64,000 bases of DNA from JAJPKK01 sp963844635 (GCA_963844635.1 CAWJPD010000003.1:1054001-1118000); one strand, 5' to 3'. Positions 8,527-18,464 are shown, numbered from the stretch's first letter. Notes: generated by a model from the letters alone, not told the origin. Translations and numbers: made by a program.

Positions 8527-9416
8527 CGGTCATACTTCTTGAAATAGCGCAGGTCGGGCGGCGGCTGGTCCTTTATCGTTGGCATCAGGAGGCCGTCGCC
8601 GCTGAGGTAATACACTTGGCCGCCGATGCCGACATGGGCATTAGTCTCGCCGCAAATGGCGTGTCCGGTCCATACGGGTTTGTCGCTGACGGTGCGCCGG
8701 TAGCTCTTGTGCACGAGCCAGGGCCGGGTCAGTGCATGATCGATGGTCGTGATGTCATCGTGGAGCAGGTTGGGGTTGGACTTGTCGAGCCAGATGCGCT
8801 CCTGGATAACGGTCTCGTTGTCTTCATGCAACGGGATGCCGGTGGCGTCGAAGACGCGCGGTCCCTTCAACCCCCGGGTCTCAACCTCGAGCGTGTCGTA
8901 ATGGCCGTCGCCATTCTCGTCGAGCCAATGACCGATCGAGTATCCGAGGAAGCGCGGCTCCAGCGCCATGTTGGCAGGAAATCCGCGACCGTCGGTGTAG
9001 ATATGGCGGTTGAAATCGTGGTCCCGTGACATCAGGATGTAGGTGGTCTCCGGCGTCACGATGAATTCCAGCGCCGAGTAGCTGATCATCACGCGGGGCA
9101 TGCCGGGCGAGGAGCAGTTGTAAGTGGGATCGATCCCTTGGCCGCCCTTCGCCATGTCGGCAAGATTTTCATCGTAGATTTTCTGGTACTCCGGCGTGAG
9201 CGGCGGTTGCTGTCCGAGGTTCCCTGCCGCGGTGCTCGGGGGCAAACTCTCGTCCCAGCGAAAGCCGCCGGCGCCGCCGGCGAGGAGACCGCGATTGGTG
9301 GTTCGCCATTCGCCCTTCCAATTGGGATATTTTGCCTCCTGCGCCGAGGCCGCTCCGACCATCATCATCAGCGCCGCAATGACAAGCACGTTCCTACCGA
9401 TGTTGATGACGGGCAT
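8523..9416 (-). CDS. Secreted protein of an uncharacterised family, EF-hand subtype (A)
   Basis: The protein is 297 aa from the ATG at 9416 (AGGAGG ribosome site) with a cleavable signal ending GAASAQ. The mature start has a W-x-G-x-W motif (YPNWKGEW). Near residue 190, GHWLDENGDGHYDTLEVET contains a perfect 12-residue EF-hand loop (D1, N3, D5, G6, hydrophobic 8, D9, E12), so calcium binding is likely. A conserved DHALTRPW segment and the ending PPPDLRYF follow. Two close paralogues of the same subtype lie in the window (14474 and 52929). The subtype B gene at 9519 lies upstream on the same strand 102 bases away, so an A+B operon is likely. Its stop codon is supplied by a repeat end. Role unknown. 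Confidence 0.75.
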   Translation of the reverse strand: MPVINIGRNVLVIAALMMMVGAASAQEAKYPNWKGEWRTTNRGLLAGGAGGFRWDESLPPSTAAGNLGQQPPLTPEYQKIYDENLADMAKGGQGIDPTYNCSSPGMPRVMISYSALEFIVTPETTYILMSRDHDFNRHIYTDGRGFPANMALEPRFLGYSIGHWLDENGDGHYDTLEVETRGLKGPRVFDATGIPLHEDNETVIQERIWLDKSNPNLLHDDITTIDHALTRPWLVHKSYRRTVSDKPVWTGHAICGETNAHVGIGGQVYYLSGDGLLMPTIKDQPPPDLRYFKKYDR

Positions 9417-9518
9417 GGGAGTCCTCCTGGTCGTTGCGTCCACGCAGAGCTTGGTGATCGAAAACAGCAGCCGGCCCAATAAGCAGCGCCGAAAATCGAC
9501 TTTCGAAGCCTGGTGCTG

Positions 9519-10399
9519 TCAAAAGTCCGGTGGGTCCGCGTGCGGGATCGGCCCGGCTTCACCACCGAAATAGGTGCCCGGGTTTTCGGCGCAACGCACT
9601 TCCATCAACGGACCGGCGCCGAATGCCGAACCGACAGCTTGCACCGGCGTCGTGTCTTCCGCCCTGCCGGGTTCGACGCGCCGCCAGCGCTGCGCGGCAT
9701 CCCAGGGCGTAGTGAAGGCGCCGGGGTCCTCCACATGGATACGCGCTTCCAACCGGTTGCCGCCGTCAGTCAGCCGGAACCGCTCAACGGTGTGCAGCTG
9801 ATCGGTGTGCGGCGTGTAGTAATTGTCGATGAATGTTTTCGATGACAGCCCAATGGTGTCGACCACCAGCTCGTCACCTTCGTAATGGCCGATCAACTCT
9901 CCCGAATATGACGGCTTCACTTGATCGGAATGCTTATCGCCCAGGTAGATATGACGGATTTCACCGTCACCCTGCCAGATCAACACCACCTCTTTCGGAG
10001 CCTGGATGAAAAAGACCGGGTGGATGACGTGGGTGAGGAAGGCCGGTGTCCCAAGGGGACGGCAGCTTGCTCCGGGCTCAAGCCGCCATTTCCGGACAGC
10101 GCAAGCGCGTTGTGTCGGCGCACGTCGTCACGCGCCCAAGGCTGGAGGATTGGGTTCGAAAGGTCGGCGATCGGCAAGGTAGGCTGCCGGCCGGTTCGGC
10201 GGAACTCCTCATTGGTGACGCGAGGATGTGCGGGGTCCTGCAGCAATGGACCGGGGCCGCTCGGTGGACGCTGGAATTCGGTGGAGAGAGCCACCCAGCC
10301 AACTGACGGGTTCGGCGAGAAGTCCGGTGCCGCAATGGCGGGCGTTGCGATTGCAACAACCCCGGCGAGGCAAAGGATCGACCGTACCGCAATTGCCAT
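9519..10399 (-). pseudogene. Secreted protein of the same family, subtype B, frameshifted
   Basis: The start is the ATG at 10399 (GGGAG site) with signal peptide ..ATPAIAAPDF. The first frame runs to about GNGGLSPEQA; the matching continuation CRPLGTPAFLTHVIHPVFF is one frame away (shift near 10060). It then runs through IGHYEGDELVVDTIGL and PHTDQLHTVERFRL to the family end DPPDF, with the stop at 9519. Removing the shift gives about 293 aa. The GHYEGD-LVVDT hairpin and the histidine-containing PHT-x2-LH-x-VERF motif define subtype B. It is co-oriented with the subtype A gene downstream and divergent from another subtype B gene at 10614. Confidence 0.75.
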
Positions 10400-10613
10400 G
10401 GTGTACTCCCGCTCACCAGCCCGCGCGGAAGGTAACATGATCGAGTTCTTGCGCGGCAAACGCAGCGCCAATTCCGAGCGGTGTGCGATTGTAATTTCGC
10501 GAACGTCCGACCAAACAGCGGGTCGCGCAGGCACACGTTCTTCGCGGCTGCGTTGCGAGCGGTTCTCGGGTATGATGCGAACTCATCCTGACGGACATCG
10601 GCAGGAGGCTCCC

Positions 10614-11537
10614 GTGACCCTGCGAACAGGTTTCCTCTCGTTGCTGACATTCATGGCGGCGATCGCTCCCGGCTGGGCACAGACCGCGCCCGCAGGCGCG
10701 GCTGCCGCTAATACCGCTACGAACGCGACGTCACTTCCTGATTTCGCGGGCCTGTGGTTTCACCCGACCAGCCCGGGATTCGAACCGCCCATATCGGGAG
10801 CCGGCCCGATCCTGAACCGGTCGCGCCGCGCCGACGGCAAAGGCAACTTCAACCAACTGGTCGGTGATTACACGAGCCCGATCCTGAAACCTGCGGCCGC
10901 GGAGATCGTGAAGCAGCACGGCGAGATTTCGCTCGCCGGCAGGGGCTATCCCACTCCCAGCGACCAGTGCTGGCCGCAACCCGTGCCTTTCATCTTCTGG
11001 ACCTTTCGCACGGAGCTTTTGCAGGAGCCAAACAAGGTCACCATCATCTATTCGACGGACCATCAGGTGCGCCAAGTGCGCCTGAATGAGCCGCATCCAG
11101 CGCGGGTCATTCCATCCTGGTACGGGGATTCGGTCGGCCACTACGAGGGCGACACGCTGGTGGTCGACACGGTCGGGATAAGGGCCGATCGGCCTTTCGC
11201 CATGGTTGATTGGTTCGGCACGCCCTACAGCTCGGCGCTACATGTGATCGAACGCTATCGCATGGTCGATTACGAACAGGCCAGAGAAGGCTGGGCGCGT
11301 GACGCCAAGGAAAACACCTTCGTCCAGCAAACCATTGACTACAACTATCGAGGCAAGCACCTCCAGCTTGAGTTCACGGTCGAGGACGACGGCGTGTTCA
11401 CGGTGCCGTGGTCGGCGACGATCACCTATTGGCGCGGCGTCGGCGAATGGGAAGAACAGGCCTGTGCCGAAAACCGGCACATGTACTACATCGGACTCGA
11501 TGCCGACGTGCCTGCGACCGACACGCCGGATTTTTGA
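10614..11537 (+). CDS. Secreted protein of the same family, subtype B
   Basis: The protein is 307 aa from the GTG at 10614, chosen because AGGAGG lies 5 bases upstream; the frame is open far upstream but not coding-like. The signal peptide ends PGWAQ. The family features are in order: SLPDFAGLWF mature start, GAGP, PQPVPFIFW, then VGHYEGDTLVVDTVGI, SSALHVIERYRM, FTVPWSATITYW, and the terminal DTPDF. It is divergent from the A+B pair at 8523-10399, with about 214 bases between the starts. It is one of the few intact subtype B copies here and would be the best reference for the family. Function unknown. Confidence 0.75.
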   Translation: MTLRTGFLSLLTFMAAIAPGWAQTAPAGAAAANTATNATSLPDFAGLWFHPTSPGFEPPISGAGPILNRSRRADGKGNFNQLVGDYTSPILKPAAAEIVKQHGEISLAGRGYPTPSDQCWPQPVPFIFWTFRTELLQEPNKVTIIYSTDHQVRQVRLNEPHPARVIPSWYGDSVGHYEGDTLVVDTVGIRADRPFAMVDWFGTPYSSALHVIERYRMVDYEQAREGWARDAKENTFVQQTIDYNYRGKHLQLEFTVEDDGVFTVPWSATITYWRGVGEWEEQACAENRHMYYIGLDADVPATDTPDF

Positions 11538-11794
11538 TGCGGAGCTTTCATCGGTTTCATCCCGCCGGGACCGGCATTATTTCGCCCAACCCACGCACGC
11601 AATGCCTTCATGCAAAAATTTCGACGGACGCGCTTATCGTGAAATGAATTACCTGTCTTAGGTGTAAAAACAGGGCAATTGTAGTTATTTCTTCCACGCG
11701 CATTGACGTTTGGCCGATGCCACGAAGATATTGCGTCCCGGGCCGCTGCTTTGGCCGTGCTCGACCAGCACCCCTGCGGCCCCCGGAGACGCGC

Positions 11795-13278
11795 ATGGCA
11801 ACGACGGACACCGCAGCGCTTGGCGCCAGAGCGACCGAGCGGCCGGCCTCGATTACGGAGGACTGGCTCGCCCTCGCAATCGGCTTGCTTATCTTCGTGC
11901 TGGCGCTTGCCGGACTTGGCGGTGGCGATCTGCTCGGATGGGTGGTCTCGACATCGGTATGGACCGATCCCGGCACCGCACTTGCGCCAGCGTCAAAAGC
12001 CTATGCCACTCTTGGCGGCGGCGGTGCGTTCATTGTCACCTATCTGGTGCTGCTCGCCGTCCTGTCGGTCGGCGCCGCTTTGCTGAGGGCGGATGTCCGG
12101 CGGTTTGCCGCGGCGTTTACCGTGGTGTTCTGGCTCGCTTATGCCAGCTGGATCGTCGGCAGCAATGCCCATGTCGCCGCCGTGACCCCCGCCGATCTGC
12201 AGAAATTCGGCGTCGGGTGGTCTTTGAAACTCACCAATGAGGGCGGTTACATCGTCGCGCTTGCCGTCGGGCTGATCATCGCCAACTTCGTCCCGCGGTT
12301 TGCGCAATGGCTTGCGGAGGCGATCCGTCCGGAGCTCTACGTCAAGATCGCCGTCGTGCTGCTCGGCGGTTTTATCGCGGTGAACGCGGCGGGCCGGCTC
12401 AGCCTTGCGAGCGCGCTGGTTCTGCGTGGCACGGCGGCCATCATCGAAGCCTATCTGATCTACTGGGCGGTGGTTTATTTCGTCGCCCGCAAATGGTTCG
12501 GCTTCAATCGCGAATGGGCAGCGCCGCTCGCGTCCGGCATTTCGATCTGCGGCGTGTCCGCCGCAATCGCGACGGGCGGCGCCATTCGCGCACGGCCGGC
12601 CGTGCCGGTCCTCGTATCCTCCTGGTCGTCGTCTTTGCCGTCGTCGAGGTCGTGCTGTTGCCGCTCGTCGCGCAGGCATTCCTGTGGCACGAGCCGATGG
12701 TCGCGGGCGCCTGGATGGGACTTGCCGTGAAGACCGATGGCGCCGCCGTCGCCGCCGGCGGCATGACGGAATCGTTGATCCTCGCCAAGGCGGCGGCCGA
12801 GGGCGTGCGCTATCAGCCGGGCTCGATTCTCGGCACCACTGCGACGATCAAGGTGTTCATCGACATTTTCATCGGCGTCTGGGCCTTCGTTCTAGGCTAC
12901 ATCTGGACCAATCACATCAACCCCACTGCCCTCGCCCAAAAGGCGCGCGCCACGGAAATCTGGCAGCGCTTCCCCAAATTTGTCCTCGGCTTCGTGCTCA
13001 CATTTGCTCTGGGATTGGCGATTGCGCTCACCACTCCACCGGACACCTTGGCAAGGTTGCCGGCAGTCAATGGCGAAGCGAACACCTTTCGCGTGATCTT
13101 CTTCGTGCTGACTTTTTTCTCGATCGGCGTGCTCTCCGATTTCCGAAAGTTGTGGCAGGACGGCTTTGCCAGGTTGGCTGCCGTGTACGTCGTGAGTTTG
13201 TTCGGCTTCGTGATCTGGGTCGGCCTCGTGATCTCCTGGCTGATGTTCAACGGGGTGAAGCCGCCACTTGCGGGGTGA
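11795..13278 (+). pseudogene. YeiH-type (UPF0324) putative sulfate exporter, frameshifted
   Basis: The start is the ATG at 11795 (CGGAGA upstream). The first frame gives about eight hydrophobic segments up to ASGISICGVSAAIATGGAIR, the conserved UPF0324 core, and is lost near 12610-12640. In the next frame the protein continues LLVVVFAVVEVVLLPL and KTDGAAVAAGG through FFSIGVLSDFRKLW to the stop at 13278. The combined length of about 494 aa is long for UPF0324 but shared by a subgroup with an extended N-terminal half. It is an inner-membrane protein; sulfate/sulfonate export is only inferred for the family. A 51-aa membrane protein follows 36 bases later. Confidence 0.75.
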
Positions 13279-13314
13279 ACAGGTTCAAAGAAAACCTCCA
13301 GACGGGAGATTGTC

Positions 13315-13470
13315 ATGTCGCAACCGAACATCCGCGAGGAACTCGACCGAGCCGCTGTCGAGCCGCTGCTCCCCATCGAGAAGAAGCTGATCGCATGGAG
13401 CCTCGGCCTTGGCATCGTCCTTTTGATCGGCTTGACGGTGCTGGCGCGGCTGTTTCCGGTGACGTTATGA
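13315..13470 (+). CDS. 51-aa single-pass membrane protein
   Basis: The short gene starts at the ATG at 13315, preceded by GGGAGA, and encodes 51 aa. It has a charged N-terminal half (REELDRAAVEPLLPIEKK), then one membrane helix (LGLGIVLLIGLTVLARLF). It begins 36 bases after the YeiH-type transporter on the same strand, which suggests an operon and a small accessory subunit or membrane anchor. No family recognised. Regular codon use and the ribosome site make it more than a chance frame. Confidence 0.6.
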   Translation: MSQPNIREELDRAAVEPLLPIEKKLIAWSLGLGIVLLIGLTVLARLFPVTL

Positions 13471-13521
13471 AATCACAATTTTGTGCATCAAAGGGCATTT
13501 GGCATCAGGAGAAAGTTGGTC

Positions 13522-14274
13522 ATGGCCCCATGGAGATTCGGAGAAAGCGCCGTTGGATTTTTTCGCCGACGCCTGTCGCACGCCGCTGTTGTCGCTGGAA
13601 TTGTCTTGGCCGCGAGTCAGGCGCAGGCGCAGCAGCCACAATTGCCCTCGGAAGGCCGGATCACAGTGACCGGAACGGGTGTGGTGCGCGTACCGCCGGA
13701 CTATGCGCAAATCAGGAGCGGCGTGACAACGAGGGCCAATACGGTCAAAGAGGCGAGCGACGCAAATTCAAAACTTATGGGCACCATCACCGCAGCGCTT
13801 TTGGCCTCTGCGATTGCGCAACCCGACATCCAGACTTCGCGCTTTTCAATTCAGCCGGTGTATGCCCCACCAAAGCCCGGTGCCGAGCCGAAACTGACTA
13901 GTTATAGCGTGTCCAACCAGGTCACCGTGACCGTTCGCGAAATTTCCAGGCTCGGCGATATCCTCGATCGGCTGGTTGGCGCCGGAGCGACCGACGTTGG
14001 GAACATAATGTTTCTGGTTTCAGATCCTTCCAAGGCACTTGATCAGGTCCGTGAAGCTGCGGTTGCTGATGCACGGCACAAAGCTGAGCTTTACGCCCGC
14101 GCCTCGGGCGCGGGCCTCGGACGCGTATTATCGATCAGAGAGGATGCTGGGGGGCCATCACCCATCCCCTTGGCATCGCGCGCATTTGCTCCAGCGGCCA
14201 CACCGGTACCCATCTCTACTGGCGAGGATACCTTGCAGGTACGGATTACCATCGATTATGAGATTGTGCGTTAG
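13522..14274 (+). CDS. SIMPL-domain (DUF541) secreted protein
   Basis: The protein is 250 aa from the ATG at 13522 with AGGAG upstream; an earlier in-frame ATG at 13483 would add 13 residues. The signal peptide ends QAQAQ. The mature part matches the SIMPL/DUF541 pattern: EGRITVTGTGVVRVPPDYAQ, then LDRLVGAGATDVGNI and ADARHKAELYARASG, ending with VRITIDYEIV. Family members (Omp28/BP26 of Brucella, YggE) are periplasmic or outer-membrane proteins linked to oxidative stress, with channel-like oligomers described for BP26. Nothing nearby ties it to a pathway. The frame is intact. Confidence 0.88.
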   Translation: MAPWRFGESAVGFFRRRLSHAAVVAGIVLAASQAQAQQPQLPSEGRITVTGTGVVRVPPDYAQIRSGVTTRANTVKEASDANSKLMGTITAALLASAIAQPDIQTSRFSIQPVYAPPKPGAEPKLTSYSVSNQVTVTVREISRLGDILDRLVGAGATDVGNIMFLVSDPSKALDQVREAAVADARHKAELYARASGAGLGRVLSIREDAGGPSPIPLASRAFAPAATPVPISTGEDTLQVRITIDYEIVR

Positions 14275-14346
14275 ATTAAGGCACCATCCACGAATAAATA
14301 AATCCCCATCCAGCAACCCCTGGCGAAGCGATTGTGCACTCATTGC

Positions 14347-14395
14347 CAATCGGGTGGTTACTGGACCACCCGCTTTCGCGGGTGGCGACATGGAT
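14347..14395. repeat. REP-like hairpin (family 3)
   Basis: It reads GGTGGTTACTGGACCACCC then GCTTTCGCGGGTGGCGACA, with a GG-rich stem. It shares the core 'GGTTACTGGATCGCCCGG..CCGGGCGATGACA' pattern with the larger copy at 56063-56175. Confidence 0.55.
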
Positions 14396-14473
14396 TGAGG
14401 CGCTTGTTCCCGAACAACGCCTAGCTCGATTGTGCTCTCGGACTTCCCGCGAATTGTTTTTGCAATTCCGCGA

Positions 14474-15349
14474 TTACTTGTGTGGCAGGTCGAAATATCG
14501 CAAATCCGGCGGCGCCTGGTTCGGCTTGGCCGGCATCAGCAGCCCATCAACGCGGAGCCAGTAGTTTTCCTTGCCGATCACGACGTTGGCGTTGCCCTCC
14601 TGGCACCAGCCTTCGGGCCACTGCACCACGTGTTCCGAAACACGACGATATTGCCGGTCCGAGTCCCAGGGCCGCGTCAATGCATGATCGATCGTGGTGG
14701 TGTAGACGTGGATGATATCGGGGTTGGCCTTGTCGATATAGAAGCGCTCTTTGAACACCGATTGATTGTCGAGGGCGAGCGGCAGGCCGCTGGCGTCGAA
14801 GGTACGCGGACCCTTGAAGAACCTGGTCTCGGCTTCGAGCACATCGTAGACGCCGTCACCGTCCTCGTCGATCCATCGGCCGATCGAATAGCCGCCGTAA
14901 GTCGGCTGCGGGTCTTTCGGCCAGTCGCGCCCGTCGGTGAAAATCCGGCGCGGGTGCTCCGACGTGGTCAGAAGGATGTAAGTCGTTTCCGGCGTGATGA
15001 CGTACTCCTGGGACCCGAATCGCATCATGCCCGGCATCCCGTCGGGCATGCAGCGAGAGGTTGGGTACTCGCCCAATCCGCCGATGGCCTGATCGGCCAT
15101 CCTGGCCTCATGAACCTTCTTGTATTCCGGCGTCAGCGGCGCCTGCTGGCCCACTCCCCACGGCTTGGTCTGGTCGTAGGCGCCCTGGACTTCGACGTCG
15201 CGGTGGACGACCCGCGTCCATTGGCCGTTCCAGTTGGTGGGATATTTCGGGCTTTCTGCTGCCGGGCTGCCGCAGCTTGCCGTCAGCGTCACCAGCGCAG
15301 AAAAGAAGGCGATTGCGACGATACAAGTCGAGTTTCGGTCTGCCATCAT
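14474..15349 (-). CDS. Secreted/lipoprotein member of the uncharacterised family, EF-hand subtype (A)
   Basis: The protein is 291 aa from the ATG at 15349 (GAGGG upstream; a second ATG follows at once). The signal region ends LVTLTASC-GSPAAE, a credible lipobox, so this copy may be lipid-anchored, unlike its two paralogues. The W-x-G-x-W start (NWNGQW), the EF-hand loop DEDGDGVYDVLE (D1, D3, D5, G6, Y8, D9, E12), TIDHALTRPW and the ending PPDLRYF all match the copies at 8523 and 52929. It is divergent from gamma-glutamyltransferase, with 134 bases between the starts. Function unknown. Confidence 0.75.
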   Translation of the reverse strand: MMADRNSTCIVAIAFFSALVTLTASCGSPAAESPKYPTNWNGQWTRVVHRDVEVQGAYDQTKPWGVGQQAPLTPEYKKVHEARMADQAIGGLGEYPTSRCMPDGMPGMMRFGSQEYVITPETTYILLTTSEHPRRIFTDGRDWPKDPQPTYGGYSIGRWIDEDGDGVYDVLEAETRFFKGPRTFDASGLPLALDNQSVFKERFYIDKANPDIIHVYTTTIDHALTRPWDSDRQYRRVSEHVVQWPEGWCQEGNANVVIGKENYWLRVDGLLMPAKPNQAPPDLRYFDLPHK

Positions 15350-15483
15350 CGTACCCTCAGTGCCAGCTTGCGCGATTGGTCGCGATCGACACGATATACT
15401 CGAGAGCGTATCGCAACCCGGAGCGACTGTGAACAAGCGCCCGGTACCCGGAAGCGATGGCATGCGGAGCTGAAAAGAGGCCA

Positions 15484-17283
15484 ATGAGCAACATCAATCC
15501 CAATCCCTTCACAACGCGGCCGGAAATCGAGGGCACATTCGGCGTCGTGACGTCGACCCACTGGATCGCAACCGCGGTCGGCATGTCGATGCTCGAAAAA
15601 GGCGGCAATGCCTTTGACGCCGCCTGCGCCACCGCCTTCATCCTGCAAGTCGTGGAACCGCATTTGAACGGCCCGGGCGGCGATGTCCCAATTCTGATCC
15701 TCGACGTGCGCAGAGGCGTCCCGGAAGTGATCTGCGGGCAGGGGCCTGCGCCGGCCGGCGCGACCATCGCGCGTTATCGCAGCCTTGGCCTCGACATGGT
15801 GCCGGGGACCGGACTGCTCGCCGCCTGCATTCCCGGCATGTTCGACAGTTGGATGCTGTTGTTGCGCGATTACGGTACGCTGCGACTTGCCGACGTGCTC
15901 GCGCCAGCAGTCTTCTACGCGCGCGAAGGCTATCCGCTCGTCGAGCGGGCCAATGCCACCATTGCCACCGTCAAAGAGCTGTTTCGTGATTATTGGCCGA
16001 GTTCGGCCGCGGTCTATCTGCCGGGCGGCGAGGTGCCGCCGACGGGCGCCCTGTTCACCAATCCGAAGCTCGCCGACACATATTCGCGGGTGTTGCGCGA
16101 AGCGGCCAATGGCGGCGACCGCACGGCCGAGATCGAACGGGCGCGAAAAATATGGTCGCAAGGCTTCGTCGCGGACGCGATTGATCGCTTCTGCCGGAAC
16201 GAGGAGGTGTTCGATACCAGCGGCCGACGCAATCGCGGTGTGCTGACCGGGCAGGACATGGCCACCTGGCAGGCGACAGTCGAGCCCCCGCTGACCTATG
16301 ATTACGGCCGCTACACGGTATGCAAGCCGGGGCCGTGGGCGCAGGGCCCGGTGATGCTCCAGCAGCTTGCGCTGCTCAAGGGCTTCGACCTCGATGGCGC
16401 TGACGTGACCTCGGCGGAATTCATCCACGTCGTTGTCGAAGCGTCCAAGCTCGCCTTCGCCGATCGCGAGACTTTTTATGGTGATCCTAAATTCGTTGCC
16501 GTCCCGATGGTGACGCTGCTCTCGGATTCCTACAATGACATGCGCCGCAAGCTCATCCGGGACACGGCCTCCCTCGACCTCCAGCCGGGTTCAGTTGAAG
16601 GTTTTGGTGCCGTCGTCGCGTTGCGGCGGGCCGACGGCGTCCGTGCAGCCGTTGGCGCCATGGGCGCCGGAGAGCCGACTGTCGGCCGCCTCGGCGAAGC
16701 TATGGGCGACACCGTGCATTTCGACGTGATCGACCGCGCCGGCAACATGGTCTCGGCGACGCCGTCAGGCGGGTGGCTGCAATCCTCGCCGGTCATTCCG
16801 GATCTCGGATTCTGCCTCGGCACCCGCGCACAGATGTTCTGGCTCGAGGAAGGCCATCCGGCGTCGCTCGCCCCGGGCAAGCGTCCCCGCACGACGCTTT
16901 CGCCCACCTTGGCGTTGCGCGACGGTGAACCTTACCTCGCCTGGGGGTCTCCGGGTGGCGATCAGCAGGACCAGTGGACAACGCAGTTCTTTCTGCGCCA
17001 CGTCCATGCGCAGCAAAATCTCCAGCAGGCGATCGACGCCCCCGCGTGGCATTCGGAGCATTTCCCGATCTCGTTCTGGCCGCGAACCGCGCGGCCGGGT
17101 GTTCTGGTCCTGGAAAGCCGCGTGCCGACCGACAGCCGCAAGGAGCTGGAGCGGCGCGGCCATCTCGTCGAGGTCGGCCCGGCATGGTCGGAGGGCCGGC
17201 TCACCGCCGCTTCGCGGGACGGGCGCCGCCGCAAGGCCGCCGCCAATCCCCGCGGTATGCAGGGCTACGCGGCCGGCCGATAG
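15484..17283 (+). CDS. Gamma-glutamyltransferase family protein (Ntn-hydrolase)
   Basis: The protein is 599 aa from the ATG at 15484 (AAAAGAGG upstream). The large subunit carries GGNAFDAACATAF and GPGGD. The autocleavage/catalytic Thr is expected at about residue 410 in GDTVHFDVIDRAGNMVSATP, followed by an oxyanion-type SGGW. Family members cleave or transfer gamma-glutamyl groups (glutathione, gamma-glutamyl amides) or cephalosporin side chains. There is no N-terminal signal, so this one is probably cytoplasmic, as in catabolic relatives. Binding-protein and ABC genes follow on the same strand, suggesting import of a gamma-glutamyl or amide substrate and its hydrolysis inside. Confidence 0.88.
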   Translation: MSNINPNPFTTRPEIEGTFGVVTSTHWIATAVGMSMLEKGGNAFDAACATAFILQVVEPHLNGPGGDVPILILDVRRGVPEVICGQGPAPAGATIARYRSLGLDMVPGTGLLAACIPGMFDSWMLLLRDYGTLRLADVLAPAVFYAREGYPLVERANATIATVKELFRDYWPSSAAVYLPGGEVPPTGALFTNPKLADTYSRVLREAANGGDRTAEIERARKIWSQGFVADAIDRFCRNEEVFDTSGRRNRGVLTGQDMATWQATVEPPLTYDYGRYTVCKPGPWAQGPVMLQQLALLKGFDLDGADVTSAEFIHVVVEASKLAFADRETFYGDPKFVAVPMVTLLSDSYNDMRRKLIRDTASLDLQPGSVEGFGAVVALRRADGVRAAVGAMGAGEPTVGRLGEAMGDTVHFDVIDRAGNMVSATPSGGWLQSSPVIPDLGFCLGTRAQMFWLEEGHPASLAPGKRPRTTLSPTLALRDGEPYLAWGSPGGDQQDQWTTQFFLRHVHAQQNLQQAIDAPAWHSEHFPISFWPRTARPGVLVLESRVPTDSRKELERRGHLVEVGPAWSEGRLTAASRDGRRRKAAANPRGMQGYAAGR

Positions 17284-17489
17284 TGCCGGCTGCCGGCGAG
17301 TCAGAGCGTGCCCACCCCCTCATCCTCGGAAACGCCCGTCAAGCCGGGCGATGTCAATGAGAGGCGGGGGCGTCGCTCGGCCCTCTTCGATGGGCGATTT
17401 CACCTCGCGCTAGCTGCTCCGTTTGTCGTTGCGCCGCGCATGGCGATGCGGGACAAAGGGCGATCCTTCGCTCCGACGGAGCTCGGCCG

Positions 17490-18464
17490 ATGACAAGACA
17501 CATGGCGGCCTTCCTGGTACTCGTGGCCGCGCTCGCGGCAGCTGCTACCCCGGCCGGTGCGGCCGATTATCCTTCGCGGCCGGTCACTCTCGTGGTGGCG
17601 TTCACGCCCGGAGGACCGAGCGATGTGCTCGCGCGCATCGTCGGTCGCCAGCTTGAGAAGATACTCGGGCAGTCGTTCGTCATCGACAACCGCCCGGGTG
17701 GTGCCGGCAACATTGCCGCCGAGGCCGTCGCCCATGCCGCGCCTGACGGCTACACGCTGCTGATGGGCAATAACGGGCTGCTCGCGACCAACCAGAGCCT
17801 GTTCAAGAAACTCAATTTCGACGGCGTCAAGGACTTTGCGCCGATCAGCCTGATCGGCTCGCAGCCCAATATCCTGGTCGTCAACCCGAAGCTCGGCATC
17901 AACAGCATGGCCGAGTTGGTCGCCGATGCCAAAACACATCCAGGCAATCTCAATTATGCCAATTCCGGCTTCGGGACCGCCGCGCACCTATCCGCCGAAT
18001 TGTTCAAGTCGGAGGCCAAAATCGACATTGTGTCCGTCTCCTATAAGGGCGCGGCGCCGGCCTTGCAGGACCTGATCGCCGGACATGTTCAGCTGATGTT
18101 CGCGACCTCGGCCTCCGTCATCGGCTTCCTCAAGGCAGGGACGCTGCGACCGCTCGCGGTAACGACGCTCAAGCGTTTCTCGCTGTTGCCGGACCTGCCA
18201 ACGGTCGCCGAACTCGGGCTGCCCGGCTTCGACGCGACAACCTGGCATGGCCTCGTCGCGCCCGCCGGCACGCCGCGCGACATCGTCATGACGCTCAACC
18301 GCGCCACCGTTCGCGCGCTTGCCGATCCCGAGACGCAGCGCCAGCTCCACGATCTCGGCGTCGAGGTTGGCGCCAGCGCGCCGGAAGAGTTTTCCGCCTA
18401 TATCAGAAGCGAAATCCCGAAATGGGCCGCGGTGGTGAAGGCGTCCGGCGCTCAGATCGAATAG
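17490..18464 (+). CDS. TctC/Bug-family periplasmic solute-binding protein
   Basis: The protein is 324 aa with a signal peptide ending PAGAAD. The Bug/TctC fold is clear from YPSRPVTLVVAFTPGGPSD, the IDNRPGGAGNIAAEAVA loop, APDGYTLLMG and the C-terminal YIRSEIPKWAAVVKASG. Such proteins normally deliver carboxylates to TctAB-type tripartite carriers. Here no tctA or tctB gene is present; an ABC ATPase begins 30 bases downstream and a permease follows. Either the binding protein serves this ABC system, or the membrane genes replaced the usual partners. The substrate is unknown; the preceding gamma-glutamyltransferase hints at a glutamyl or carboxylate ligand. Confidence 0.88.
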   Translation: MTRHMAAFLVLVAALAAAATPAGAADYPSRPVTLVVAFTPGGPSDVLARIVGRQLEKILGQSFVIDNRPGGAGNIAAEAVAHAAPDGYTLLMGNNGLLATNQSLFKKLNFDGVKDFAPISLIGSQPNILVVNPKLGINSMAELVADAKTHPGNLNYANSGFGTAAHLSAELFKSEAKIDIVSVSYKGAAPALQDLIAGHVQLMFATSASVIGFLKAGTLRPLAVTTLKRFSLLPDLPTVAELGLPGFDATTWHGLVAPAGTPRDIVMTLNRATVRALADPETQRQLHDLGVEVGASAPEEFSAYIRSEIPKWAAVVKASGAQIE

